Source of the DNA: Aldrovandia affinis
Taxonomy: Eukaryota > Chordata > Actinopteri > Notacanthiformes > Halosauridae
Reading direction: 5' to 3'
DNA length: 64,000 bases
Assembly: GCA_029706075.1 (NCBI GenBank)
Contig: JAINUG010000176.1
Coordinates: forward strand, 1,922,001-1,986,000
Below, piece after piece: positions 26,474 through 48,830 of the stretch. Each line of letters starts with the position of its first letter. Within the stretch, counting starts at the first letter, position 1. The position numbers were made by a program, and so were the translations under genes. Under the pieces are notes generated by a model that did no database searches, was not told where the DNA came from, and saw nothing but the letters and a program-made list of their open reading frames with translations.

Positions 26474-29400
26474 ACTGTCCCCTACTAGAGCAGGTATGGA
26501 CACCGAAACAGCCCCGCTCCTCACTCCGCCGTCTCGCTCCACTCTCCCAGCAGTCAGAAACCCGGAAATGGTGGCGTCTTAACCCCAAAAAGGGGGTTTC
26601 AGCTGCGTCCCCGTTACTGAAATCCCCCTTTGTTGAATTTTGAGGCCCGATAAATACTTCTCATCTATGCCAGACAGGTGTGTAACTAGCTAGCTAAAGT
26701 AATTGGAAGCAGTATTTATGGGACTGAGCAATAGATGAAAATGCAATTGCTACGATACTTCTGCGAGATCCTTGAATCAATTCACTGTGTTTTGCCAAAT
26801 TATCTAAAATAGCAACTAGCTAGCACTTAATATTAGTTACAAGGATTGGGGAAGTGCAAATTCAAGGTTGCTTGCTAGCTAGCTAACGTTTCCCAGTCTG
26901 TTTTAAAACCTAGACATGGTGTCTATTCCATTCCTCGATTGCGGCTATATCATGCTCGCCATCCCCAGGTGTCCAATTCACCCACTTCCCCTAACCTGTC
27001 TTTTTGTGACAACCATCCCGCTTTGCATCTGTTCTCGGAGGCTTGAAGAGCTTGAATTGTTGCCAACGGTGTTTAGCCGCGTCACTGTTAAACTGAGGTC
27101 TCGGACCAAGTCAGCTCTGGGATTCCATAAAACTTGCCTGTATTGCTTCGTTGTTGTTTTTTTACTTTCGAGTTTAAAAGTAGCAGACTGCACAGACATA
27201 TTATTGAAATATGGTAGTGGTGTGGTCGTGATTTATTTCATTTTTCATATGCCCCCCACATATGCATAAGAATAATTAGCTTTCCTCATCAAACAAGTAA
27301 ACACGCCTGGTTAATGTTCTTTAATAAAGATCCCAAAACAGTCCTCACTATGGGGAATGTATTTGACATCAGTGTTTGTTTCGGCATGTAATCATATTTA
27401 CACACTTGCAATCTTTTCATGCAACTATATAGTGCAAACATATAGCGAAATAAAGAGCTCCTTCAACAATCATTTATTATAGCGAACAATGGATGTTGAT
27501 TTACAATATGGCACTGTACGTGTCCTACTTTAGATCAAATTAAGGGTCTTTCGATGTGCGGTCGCTCACAATTCTGCGTCGAAGGATGTGTAGGTTTTCC
27601 ATTGGCCTGTAAAAGAGCACAGAGGGTGGGATTTGATTAAATAATTCGTTGGGTTTATACAATAGGCGGGACTTCAGATTTAAAGTCTCCGTCCCTACTT
27701 TTATTACAATTGTTCAACAAAGGGACAAATGTCACGAATGCTGATGTTGTGTAAAGTAACTATAAACGATATACAAATCGTGTAGCATTATACTTATGTT
27801 AATCTAACACAGTGTTGATAAATTTACAAACATTTAGATCCATCTGTGGTACACTGCAGTCAACATTGTAGTTCCCCATCATTATTTCCATTTTTAACAA
27901 TGACAAAATATTCAAACTCAATTTTAGAATGCATAATTTTTATTCATTTTTTCCTGTCACGTCGTTCACACATCATATTAAACATCTTATATACAGGACG
28001 TTGTATTACCTGCCACACGAAGTATAAAAAAAAAAAGAATTAAAAAAAGAAGAAGCAATAGCTATTTTTTAGGTCCAAATGCATAACAAAATGTTTCTCT
28101 CTGCTGTGGGGTGGGAGAGGGCGTCACATATTTGAATAGATAGAAGGCAGAAGTACAATACCATCCATCAACTTCTCATGTTGAACCAAAGTAAAACGTG
28201 TGACCAAAAAACAAATGGTCACACTGAATTAAGCCCTTGTCCAAACACTTATCCTACCATTAAAACCAAAAAAGATCTGGCTTAAAATGTGCATTTCAAA
28301 TGTCAAAATAGCCTGTAAGATAAATGTGTCGGAGGAAAAGAAACACCGTTTCCAAACTATAAACAAAATGATTATCTTTGTCAATTCAAAGCAGAGCAGA
28401 TGGAAAATTACCACAAGTAAAATGTATATAACTATGCTGCTCTAAACATTGAAACTCATACATACAATATATTTAGGAGCAGGGATCCTCTTTAAAATAA
28501 AAAAATCTAATCTCTATACAAAGCATTACTTTACGCTAGAACCTGCTGCTTTCAATGTGTGGGAACATCAATTGTCTGAACATTTTGGCACAACTGAAGA
28601 AACAAAACAGAAGGTTCTTGCAATTGTCAAGGAAGCACTAGGCAAGAACATGCCCTGGACCTGACAACTAGAAACTAAATATGGAAATACATAGGAAATA
28701 CATAAAACGTCTTACAATTTCACAGTGGGACGACATATTGATCAGAGCAGACAAATAATTCTATACTTCAAAACAACTCCAAATTGTTCAGAATTATACT
28801 TAATTTATAGGAGTGCATATCACATTTATACCTTGCACTACATTCATGGAACTGCAGTATCGTAAATATTGTAATATGTCTGAAAAGTTATACATAATAA
28901 TGAACCCTTCCTGCATTTATTGACATTATGGACTCCCCTTTCTAGGTTTGACTTGGGTTTAAAAAAAAACTAAACTAATATTCCATTTCCCTTTCAGCTG
29001 AAACTAAATAAATATTTATATTTAAATATTAAAAACATCCAGCATTATCATCTGTGACATTTGCATTGTTTCAAAAGGATCATTTAAACTCAATTATTAC
29101 ATTTGAAAGCACTGCGAATTGCAGTAACTTTTGTTGTTTGTTAGTTTTTTTACATAGTGAACAAACATTTTTGTCTCAGAAACAGATTGGTGCTGACACC
29201 AATGTTAGGCTCTAAAGACTACTGAGCATTAAAGAGCAGTTTGAGACATAGGATGCATGTGGCAATGCAAATGCTGAGGGCTGCTTGTTTTATCTTACAA
29301 TCTAGCTTATGCTGGCAGCTGAAATAACACCACATCAAATATGCTTAAGTGAAAGCAAACCAAACCAAAAACAGTCCAAAGTGCTATGCAGGGGAAGCCC

Positions 29401-30228
29401 GATAGGCAATACATGTTTTGAAAATCATACCAATTACTTTGTCTGCATATAGCTCACAAGTTTGAATATCTTTCAAACAATTTGTGAGCCATGCGTTCGC
29501 ACAGCCATCCTGATCTGTACACTTGTCAATCTACTCAAAAATATGCTGTGGCATTTGAGGACAGTCATTGCAATTTTTCAAATAAAAAAGGAAATTCATA
29601 AAGCTCCACACAACTAGGAATTTCCTTTCACTACGGTGAAATCCCTAGCTGAAATGGGAGTTGGACCTTTGGACATTTTGAAAGGGTAGCAATGCGGCCA
29701 CTTTCCTCTTGAAGGGTTAATCAAATTTTCCCTCCACCTAATATATAACCTACTTGACAGACCTTTCAGCTCTACGCATTCATAATGAGAGGTTGATTGT
29801 CACATTCAGAAGGGGGGGTTGGGGGGAAACAGGTCTGGCTTGATGTTCTTAATTCCCTCATATTTCTGGCACCGGAACATAGTCAAGCCTACAATAGAAT
29901 ACTTCCTTAAGTCCTTGTGTACTTGATTGATCGTTCCTTGAAAAACATCAACAGATGACATTTAGTGCTCCTACTGGCCAGCAGGTGGCATGAGCACCCT
30001 GGGCTGGTAAGGTGGTGAGGTGCAGTGATAAGGATGGCAAACACTGGAGAGACTGCTGCAATTATACGTCATAATCTGCACAGACGTGAGAGAAACTTTT
30101 TGTTTTGTTTGATCGATTTGGGTTCCCTTTGCCAAGAAAACAATCCCGGGTCATCAGGAAGTCCTTGTCGTGAGACTTGGAGTTGGTGTCCGCCTTCCCC
30201 CCTCCCCCCCGCTCTCTCAAGTCCCTAC
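26474..30228. other. SLC35B1 upstream region and FAM117A 3' flank
   Basis: 26474-26640 would hold the SLC35B1 5' UTR and promoter. From 30228 downward lies the FAM117A 3' UTR, with minus-strand AATAAA hexamers at about 28916 and 27473, so its length is undecided. I saw no further exon. The short frames here have no recognisable family. Confidence 0.45.
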
Positions 30229-41381
<11,153 letters not shown>

Positions 41382-43764
41382 CGTTAGTGGAAGCGGCAGC
41401 AAAACGACTATACTTCAGAATTCAATTGGGTTATCGTAAGTTTTAAATTTATAGTGAAGCTTCACTCAATTGGCTTAAATTCAGTTAATGGACTCAATAA
41501 GTAAATTCGCCTTGCCGGAACAATAAACTGTGGTTTGATCGCAAGATCAAGCAAACGTTGCTATTAGCTAACTCAACTAGCAAGCCTGCTAATTTCTTTT
41601 GTGATGATATGGACCTTTTCCTAATATTTTCCCGAGCTAATTATCAGCGTGAGCTCTCAGAAACAGTTAGACACTGTACATTCTACATCTCACACCAGAC
41701 TGCAAGCAAAACAACTTAATTTTTTAAAACTTTTTGGATTTAATGTGGCAACTTCTCAACTGCTTCGTAGTCAGAGCTCCAACTTGCCACTTTTCCCTGC
41801 AAAACTGACAACAGCAGCACGCTCTTGTTCCTTTAGCTTCACAGGGCAAGACCAACGCTAACTCCCTGATTTGGTTGGCTGCTTAAATGTACTACTTTAA
41901 CTTTATTGGACAAAAGAAGTATCGATCTTATGAGACTGCCCACGAAAGCTATGTTTCCGCCCACTTTATTAATATTCGTAGTATGCTACTACTTCAAATC
42001 AGCGGAGTTCTCTGTGAAGTTTTAGCCCCATCTGTTGCAAATGTGGGTTTATATTTGGGTAAATACATTTCTTTTTCCCACTCAGTGTAGCATAGGACGG
42101 GTCAATTGTTTTCGGCTTAACATTAATTTTAGGGTTTGAGCAACTAAAATGGGTTTAAAAAGCTATGTCGACATTAAACTGCCATTTTAACCCACCGCAA
42201 TAGAGTTAAGTTTTAATTTCAAAAGATTTTTCAAATCCGTTGATCTTTAGCTTTAGCTCGAACTAAGCCCTTTATAGAACCTCATCAACGGCTTGGGCCA
42301 TTGTCATTTCTGGTGAGCCATTGTCATTTAGGATGTTTCTGAATGTTGCTCAGCTTAAAACAGTATTATGAAATGATATGATTTGAATTAGTCTTATAAA
42401 TAATACATCTATTCAGGCACAGTAGGCATGGATGGACACCCGAGATGGAAGAGACAGGGACTAATACTGCAATAAATAATAATGATAAAAGAATATATTT
42501 GAGTACGAGGGGGTAGAATGACTTTAATACATAAAGCAAAACATCTTCTAGGGTTTGAGCCATTTTGGACATTCTTCAAGACAAGTTTACTGCACTAATC
42601 TGATATTAGTCATAGTAGCCTGTATAATACTGTGTGTGATGTAAGATGTACAAGCCAGCACTGATGTGAAGGAAATAGGCAAGAGGCCATGCTTGTGGCA
42701 TTAAAGTTATATTCCAAACTTCCTCTTAATTTCTGCACACAAAGGTAGCAGTTTATAAATGACTTACTACTTACAAAAAGCAATTCTAAATACACAGTGG
42801 TATTTACCCATCACCAGTATAAAGTGACCATACTTTTATCTTGTGAGGGGGTGGTATTTCAAATTCAGATATGAAATACAGGTAACTGCAAAAATAAAGG
42901 CAACACTTTGGTAACGCAGGGGGGACACTCAAACGACCCTGGCACGAGCTAGAAGAGTCCCAGGCAGGCATGAGGAGGGGAAAGGGAGCCTACTGGCTGT
43001 GGAAACCCTCAACGGACACTCATGGTACTGCACCTGTCTAAATGATCCCTCATTTATTCAAGTGCTCCTTTTACCTATATATACAATGTACAAATGCAGC
43101 CAGAGTGATTTTTGTGTGGTGTACAGTTACTTTTTTATAATGTTTGCAATAAGAGGCATAACCTATAAGTATAGGTCTTGAAGTCTCATATCATCTCATG
43201 CCTTCCCAAACTGCCCATCCTACCCCCTCCCACCACTACCCAACCACCCACCTGACTAAATGTCAGTCATTAATTCTCAACACTATATGTATATCCATTT
43301 CTCCCAAAAAATGTTAAATGTAAGATTATTATAAATGATTAATTCTAACTCGAAACGAAGCACAGCTCATTACTCAGTTGTAAGGACACCAGGTTTGGGG
43401 AAATCCTGTCTCCAAAACGCTATGGAGCCAGTAGACAGAAATGGAGATTTGTATACCCTGAAGATAAACACCTAACATTCATCAGGATTATGGGTAGGGT
43501 CAAAGCAAAGAAGCTTTTGAGCTGACGAATTTACTAAAAGTGTCACTAGGGGGCAGCCCATCCCAAACTGTGCACAAATGGGCTGAAATCAATTTTGAAC
43601 ACATTGAATGAATATCTTTGACCGTTTTAATCATATGGAGAGAGTAGTTCTTATTGATGGCACATGATACTGTGACAGAGGAATGTAAATGTTTTTGAGA
43701 TGACATGTACCTCCACACTGAATAGCTGTCTATGTGTATTGTTGTATGTATTGTTGATTGTTAT
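41382..43764. other. FAM117A upstream region; little recognisable content
   Basis: The FAM117A 5' UTR and promoter must begin just above 41381. Beyond that I see only a short fragment at about 42879-42910 (CAGGTAACTGCAAAAATAAA), which resembles the end of a fish DNA transposon, and no coding exon. Confidence 0.4.
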
Positions 43765-43888
43765 ATTGTCTGCAACTATTGTGTAGGCCTACTGCTGCTA
43801 CCCTGGCCAGGTCTCTCTTGAAAAACAAATTTCAATCACAGAGAGACTTCCTGGTTAAATAAAGATTAAATAAATAAAATAAAAACAT
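43765..43888 (+). mobile_element. LINE (L2-like) 3' end fragment
   Basis: It contains GGCCAGGTCTCTCTTGAAAA, then GACTTCCTGGTTAAATAAAG and an AAATA-rich tail. This is the 3' UTR ending of a common fish L2-type LINE, as I recall the family. No coding part remains. Confidence 0.6.
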
Positions 43889-44151
43889 GGATGTGAGGAT
43901 GAAAAGAACATGTGATCTGTGATTGATACACTGGCAGATCAGAAGCTTGAAAGTGGTGGTTTCCAAACTGGGTTTGGGAGAGGGGTTGAAGTGGACTGCA
44001 GGGTGCATATCAAAACACAATTTGTGATGTAAAGAAAAGTAATGCTATCATTGTTATGGGTATCAGGTATGCGCATGAGCATTAGAGAGTGTGAGGACGT
44101 AAAGAACCAGGTGGGCCAGTGGCGCATCTACCTAAATAGTAGAGGTTAGCA

Positions 44152-44355
44152 CAGGGGTGGGCAATCTTACCCTGTGTGGGCCGGTGTGGGTGCAGGCTTT
44201 TGTTCCAACTGAACAGTGACACACCTGATTCCACTAATCAAAGCCCTGATTGAAGACTTTGTTAGCTGATTAGTCAAATCAGGTGAGCTACTGCTCGGCT
44301 GGAACAAAAGCCTGCACCCACACCGGCCCACACAGGGTAAGATTGCCCACCCCTG
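44152..44355. mobile_element. hAT-type palindromic MITE (204 bp), perfect TSD
   Basis: The ends CAGGGGTGGGCAATCTTACC and inverse complement pair almost perfectly, and the arms extend through TGTGGGCCGGTGTGGGTGCA. The 8-bp duplication GGTTAGCA is exact at 44144-44151 and 44356-44363. The low arm divergence suggests a young copy. Confidence 0.93.
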
Positions 44356-44625
44356 GGTTAGCAACTGGGGTCTGGTATGAATGCAATTTTTGTAAAGTGT
44401 AAATTGAAAGCAGTTATCCATAAGTCTCATTATTGAAGCGTGGCTATGGCACTGTGTCATTCGTTTTTTTGTTTATTATAGTAGGGTTTGGATGCAAAGG
44501 GTTCAACAGGTCAGCTCTAAGCATTCTGTTTTTGAATGTTCTTTTGGTCCACCAGACCAAATAGAAAGTCGCTATTGGTAAACCGTTATTTTCCTTCTCA
44601 TCTTTTTGTTGTTTTGTCCCTGACC

Positions 44626-45038
44626 CAGTGGCGCCAGCAGCCATACAGCTATACGCACTGTGCATACATCAGGCGAGCTGTTTTACCTTGATAATAAAAT
44701 TGTGACAGCAGCAGATCCCACTGTCTTTGGATAAATGTAAAAAAATGAATCCCACCTGCACTTGAGATGCATTAGGCCTATTGGTTGTGTCCACTGGTTG
44801 ACAGTAAGCGTTTGATGAAAATAAATTGAAGGCGTCTGCCTTTTCGGATTGGTTAAATTTGATTGCACGTTAGGTTTCTCGATATTGTGTTATTTAGCTG
44901 GTTGTTGTTAATTGTTTCAAATGTTTGAAATGCGCGTATTATGGGTGGGCTGAGTAGACTGGTATGTGTCCATGTGCACGTGTGCGTATCAGGCCATTCT
45001 TGTGCGTATTATGAGATAGAATTCTGCTGGCACCACTG
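44626..45038. mobile_element. hAT-type non-autonomous element (413 bp), perfect TSD
   Basis: The ends CAGTGGCGCCAGCAG and CTGCTGGCACCACTG are inverse complements with one mismatch. The exact 8-bp duplication CCCTGACC lies at 44618-44625 and 45039-45046. There is no transposase. Confidence 0.9.
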
Positions 45039-45251
45039 CCCTGACCTACTGACTGAGTTTCCCCTCTGACTGACCGTTTCCCTTTAATTTGCATTTTGGG
45101 TTGTATTATGTCACCATTGAGAGGAGACAGCGGTAAGTAAGCGTATATGTTACCCTGTGTGTTTTGCTGTGTTTTACTAAGTGTTCAGTATAGGGATAAT
45201 CTGAATGTCTGCCTATGGATTCCAGCAGGTTGTTCAGGCTGTAACATATAT

Positions 45252-45269
45252 TTGGGGGCTTGTCCGTGA
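45252..45269 (+). other. Retroelement primer-binding site, tRNA-Pro type
   Basis: Eighteen bases complementary, with two mismatches, to the 3' end of tRNA-Pro, the site also used by several gamma-type and gypsy elements. It sits directly after an LTR-like end and ahead of gag remnants. Confidence 0.65.
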
Positions 45270-45535
45270 TTGTTTTAGAGTTGTTTGTTTGTTTTTAGGT
45301 GTTGAGTGTGTTGATTGTCAGTTTGCTTAGCCTCTCTTTAGTTGTCGGAAATGTTTTATTTTTCGTATTCTGTAGGGTTTTTGAGCGGATTGCATTTAAA
45401 GCAATATGGTTTTTATACTCAATGAGTTTGTTATTAATCTAATGTCACAGAAATTTTATGAGTGCACTAAAGCACATCTCATTGCTATTGCAAACCATTA
45501 TGATATAAAAATAAATTGATCTAGGGCAGCAGTGC

Positions 45536-45737
45536 AGTATAGTGGTAAGGGAAATGGACTTGGAACACAAAGGATGCAGGTTCAGTTCCCAGGTGGGGCA
45601 CTGATGTTGTACCCCTGAGCAAGATACTTAACCTGAATTGCTTCAGTAAATATCCAGCTGTATAAATGGATTGTATGTAAACTGTATAAATCGCTCTGGA
45701 TAAGAGTGTCTGATAAATGCCTGTAATGTAATGTTCT
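45536..45737 (+). mobile_element. V-SINE/UnaSINE-like tRNA-headed SINE
   Basis: The tRNA-like head has A box TAGTGGTAAGG and B box GGTTCAGTTCC. The central domain is GTACCCCTGAGCAAGATACTT, and the tail stem-loop TCGCTCTGGATAAGAGTGTC is followed by TGATAAATG. These are hallmarks of fish V-SINE/UnaSINE families, which borrow an L2-clade LINE tail. It is inserted in the gypsy remnant. Confidence 0.88.
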
Positions 45738-46066
45738 AGTACCAAAAAGGAAATTACATGTGTTAATGTTGTGACATTTTGCAGATAGTAAATTGGACCA
45801 TCTTAAACTATAGCTAGAACTAAGGAAAGTAGCATTAGCAAAGAAAGAAATTCAGTTGTAGTTTAATGAAAAACTAGAGCTTGGAGAAATTCGGACTTGA
45901 AAATGAGAAGTCAGAGACTGAAATTGGAGCATAATTTAAGGTTAAGCATAGAAAACTTGAGGTGGATAAAGCAGTATGCCTGAGAAAACCTGAACTTTGT
46001 GTTCGTAGTCATGGGTCTCATTCATCAGGTTTTGATGTCAGCTGACACATTAGAATGGTTACACCT

Positions 46067-46384
46067 GGGCCTCCCGTGTGGTTTAGCGGTAAGAGCATTC
46101 GATGCTAGCCACGGCAACTGGAGTTCAATTCTACCATTCCTCCATTGGCTGTCCGCCCCTGGGAGGAGGGATAAAAAGCAGAAGGAAAGACTCGCTGAAT
46201 GAGTGGTCATGCGTAGGTGACAGGCTTCTGCCTAGGCGGGCACTGGCTTGAAGGAGGCAGTGCAGTGCTGGCTACTGGCCAGAATACGGCAGCAAGTTCT
46301 CATTAGGGAGGGATAATTGGCATGAAAAAAGAGAGAGGGAATTGGATACTAAAAAACTGGGGGGGAAAAATAAAATGTAAAGAA
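46067..46384 (+). mobile_element. tRNA-headed SINE (family 1), copy 3
   Basis: A perfect 15-bp duplication AGAATGGTTACACCT flanks it (46052-46066, 46385-46399). The head GGCCTCCCGTGTGGTTTAGC and B-box-like GAGTTCAATTC match copies 1 and 4. The body continues GGCTGTCCGCCCCTGGGAGG. It interrupts the gypsy gag remnant. Confidence 0.88.
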
Positions 46385-47989
46385 AGAATGGTTACACCTT
46401 TTGTTGAGAAAGATGTGGATAAATTCCTTTTGCGCATTGAAGTACCAACAAACCTGAAATGGCAAAAGGAAGGCTCTTCTGTTCTAGTGTGTGCTCACTG
46501 GTAAAGCTCAAAGGGCCTATTCTGCCTTGCCTACTAAGAAAAGTTAGGGTGGTTAAAGCAGCTATATTGAGATCTTACCAGCTTGTTACAGAAGCATACA
46601 GGCAGCATTTTAGAAATTACAGTAAGCAAGAGGGCCAAACATATGTTGGGGTTTTTTGCCAGAGAAACGGAGATGTTCTTTGATAGACATGACTCCCAGG
46701 AAATCAAGTCTGATTTTAAGAAACTGAGACACATGATTCTTGTGGAAGATTTTAAAGGGGGATATCCTGGTGATCTGGCAACTCATTTGAATGAGAAAAA
46801 AGGTTTGGAGGTCAGTCATGCAACTATAATGCTAGTCGCCTTGAGGTGATGGCTATTTCTGCATCCGTTTCCCTGTGTATCAGTACGGGAAGTATTCCAT
46901 CTTTTGCATGTTGACAGGCTTCATGAGCTGAAAAGGACAACGAGATGTGGCAGCTACACATTTGGCCCTGAGGGGACAAAAGACACCTCCCAACTGTTAC
47001 ATAGGAAATGAGCAGCCATCGAATGGAGCTGTCAGGCAGGAAATGAATAGCAATTTTATTTTAAATAAGACACAAACATTAATCTTCACCTCTATTTAGT
47101 AAGTTATTTGTGTAGAGATTGTAAAAATGCCTTGGTTAGCCTAGAATGAAAGGCTTTTTATAATGTAAATGGCCGTAGATTTGTAGAACTATTACTCTTT
47201 GTAAATTGTGGATTTTAACACGTAGGTTTTTGCAACCAAAATCCTTGCAAATGTCATTTGTATCATGTTCACGCATAAGTGAGTAGTTTTTACATCATCA
47301 AAATCAACAGAAATGCTCAAACATATCAAACTACAGTATTTTTGTTTTTATTCAGAAATTGACTAAAACACAGACATCAACCCAACACCGCCCTTAATGG
47401 ACACAGAAGGACAGTAGAAGACAAACCAAACAATTCAATTATGGTTAATATTATTACTTTTAAACACCAGGACTGTACCCGTACCCCCCTAAGTGTGACT
47501 CAGTGTAATCAAATTGGTAAAGCACCATACTCTTGACACGTGAAATTATGAATTATCAGTAGTTTGAAGAAACTATTTTCATATTATTATCTCAATAGTA
47601 CTCAGATGATGGGTCATCATGTCCATGCCAACAAGGACACTTAAAGGTATTGATTAATTCCCTTTCCAAAAACATCAGATAAGGTCATGAGGGTATATGC
47701 TGTATATCTGCTGGCTGGAATGCAAACTGGTCCTTTGCATGACCTTCAGAGGCAGCTCTCCAGGACTGTGAGCTCCCAAGATAAGGATTGAAACAGAAAG
47801 GAAGAAATAACAGGAGTTTTTAGTTTAAAAACTCATATGGTAGATTCAATGAAATATTTTCATATACTGTCCAACTGAGTAGGCAGAGGAAAGTTTTTAA
47901 ACTTTAAATTCATTTTTATTTTATTTAAATCAGGTAGGTGAACTCAATTATCTTTTGCAGTGATGAACTAGGGAATCAAAGTAGGTAGG

Positions 47990-48330
47990 GAATGCAAGGA
48001 TTACATCGACAACAGATGTAGAGGATAATTAGGTGGCCAGATGCAGAGACAATTTTGAGGGAATTTGACAGGGACACCAGGGTTAACACCCCTACTTTTT
48101 CATAAAGTGCCATGAGATCTTTAATGACCACAGTGAGTCAGGACCTTAGTTTAACATCTCTCTGAAGGATGGCACCTTTTACAGCACAGTGACCCCATCA
48201 CTGGGGCACTGGAATTCCATTTGGTACAAAGAGAAGAGAGCCTCCACTGGCCCACCTCTTTCAGCAGCAACTTCATATCCCCAGGATTTCTCCCAACCAA
48301 GTGCAGTATTAACCAAGCCTACACCTCCTT
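47990..48330. repeat. Probable dispersed fish repeat
   Basis: The stretch with GCCATGAGATCTTTAATGAC and GGCACCTTTTACAGCACAGT resembles a widely dispersed animal repeat that I recognise by sequence pattern but cannot name. The remaining DNA between 46860 and 48675 shows no exon. Confidence 0.4.
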
Positions 48331-48675
48331 AGCTTTAAATGAGGGGGAAACAGGACGGAAGACTGAATGTGGTTCTGGTGCTGGTATGTTATGCTAAATA
48401 AGTTTCGGGTCATTAATTTACCCACAATTTAGGGTCTTTTGATTTAAAAAGTATAATTCCCCTGTATTGATATCCATTCTACACCCAGAGAACCATTTAT
48501 CATCAGCATAATGGGGAAGTTAAACATGTTGGCTCCATGGTGGCAAATTAAGCCAAATCATTTCAAACTTGAATGTGAAAAAAATCAAAGAAGAAAATTA
48601 AGCAAATAACACAGTTTAGTTTTTTGCAAAAATTAAAAATTCATAGACCCAATATATTAAAGTGAAAAATGCCTT

Positions 48676-48681
48676 TTTATT
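48676..48681 (-). promoter_or_regulatory. Polyadenylation signal of the unknown gene
   Basis: AATAAA on the minus strand, 150 bp past the stop codon of the four-exon gene at 48831-53994. Confidence 0.5.
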
Positions 48682-48830
48682 TTAAACAATTCCGTCATAG
48701 CGAATGTCTAAATGTTCCAATAGCTTCTGGGACATAAGCGTTGCACGGTTCTACCATGAGGGACATTACTGAAACATTCCAAATCCAAATCCAAAACACA
48801 TCAATATCCTGCTCCAGCCCTTAAATTAAG

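Larger units (their letters stand above)
45039..46860 (+). pseudogene. Decayed Ty3/gypsy retrotransposon: LTR end, primer site and gag
   Basis: A primer-binding-like sequence TGGGGGCTTGTCCGTGAT at 45252-45269 matches the tRNA-Pro site (16 of 18 by my count), so an LTR ends just before it. Downstream, gag pieces appear on the plus strand: FVEKDVDKFLLRIEVPTNLKW (about 46400-46465), LVTEAYRQHFRNYSKQEGQT (about 46580-46645) and SQEIKSDFKKLRHMILVE with DLATHLNEKKGLEV (about 46695-46815). This is the SCAN/gypsy-type capsid seen in many fish elements. The frame shifts several times. Two SINEs (45536-45737, 46067-46384) have landed in it. Protease and polymerase are absent, and the LTR start is not identified. 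Confidence 0.75.

Noticed and set aside
26474..26542. Longer N-terminus for SLC35B1 from an upstream in-frame ATG
   Set aside because: The family starts close to the first membrane segment. The extension has no counterpart in the human protein.
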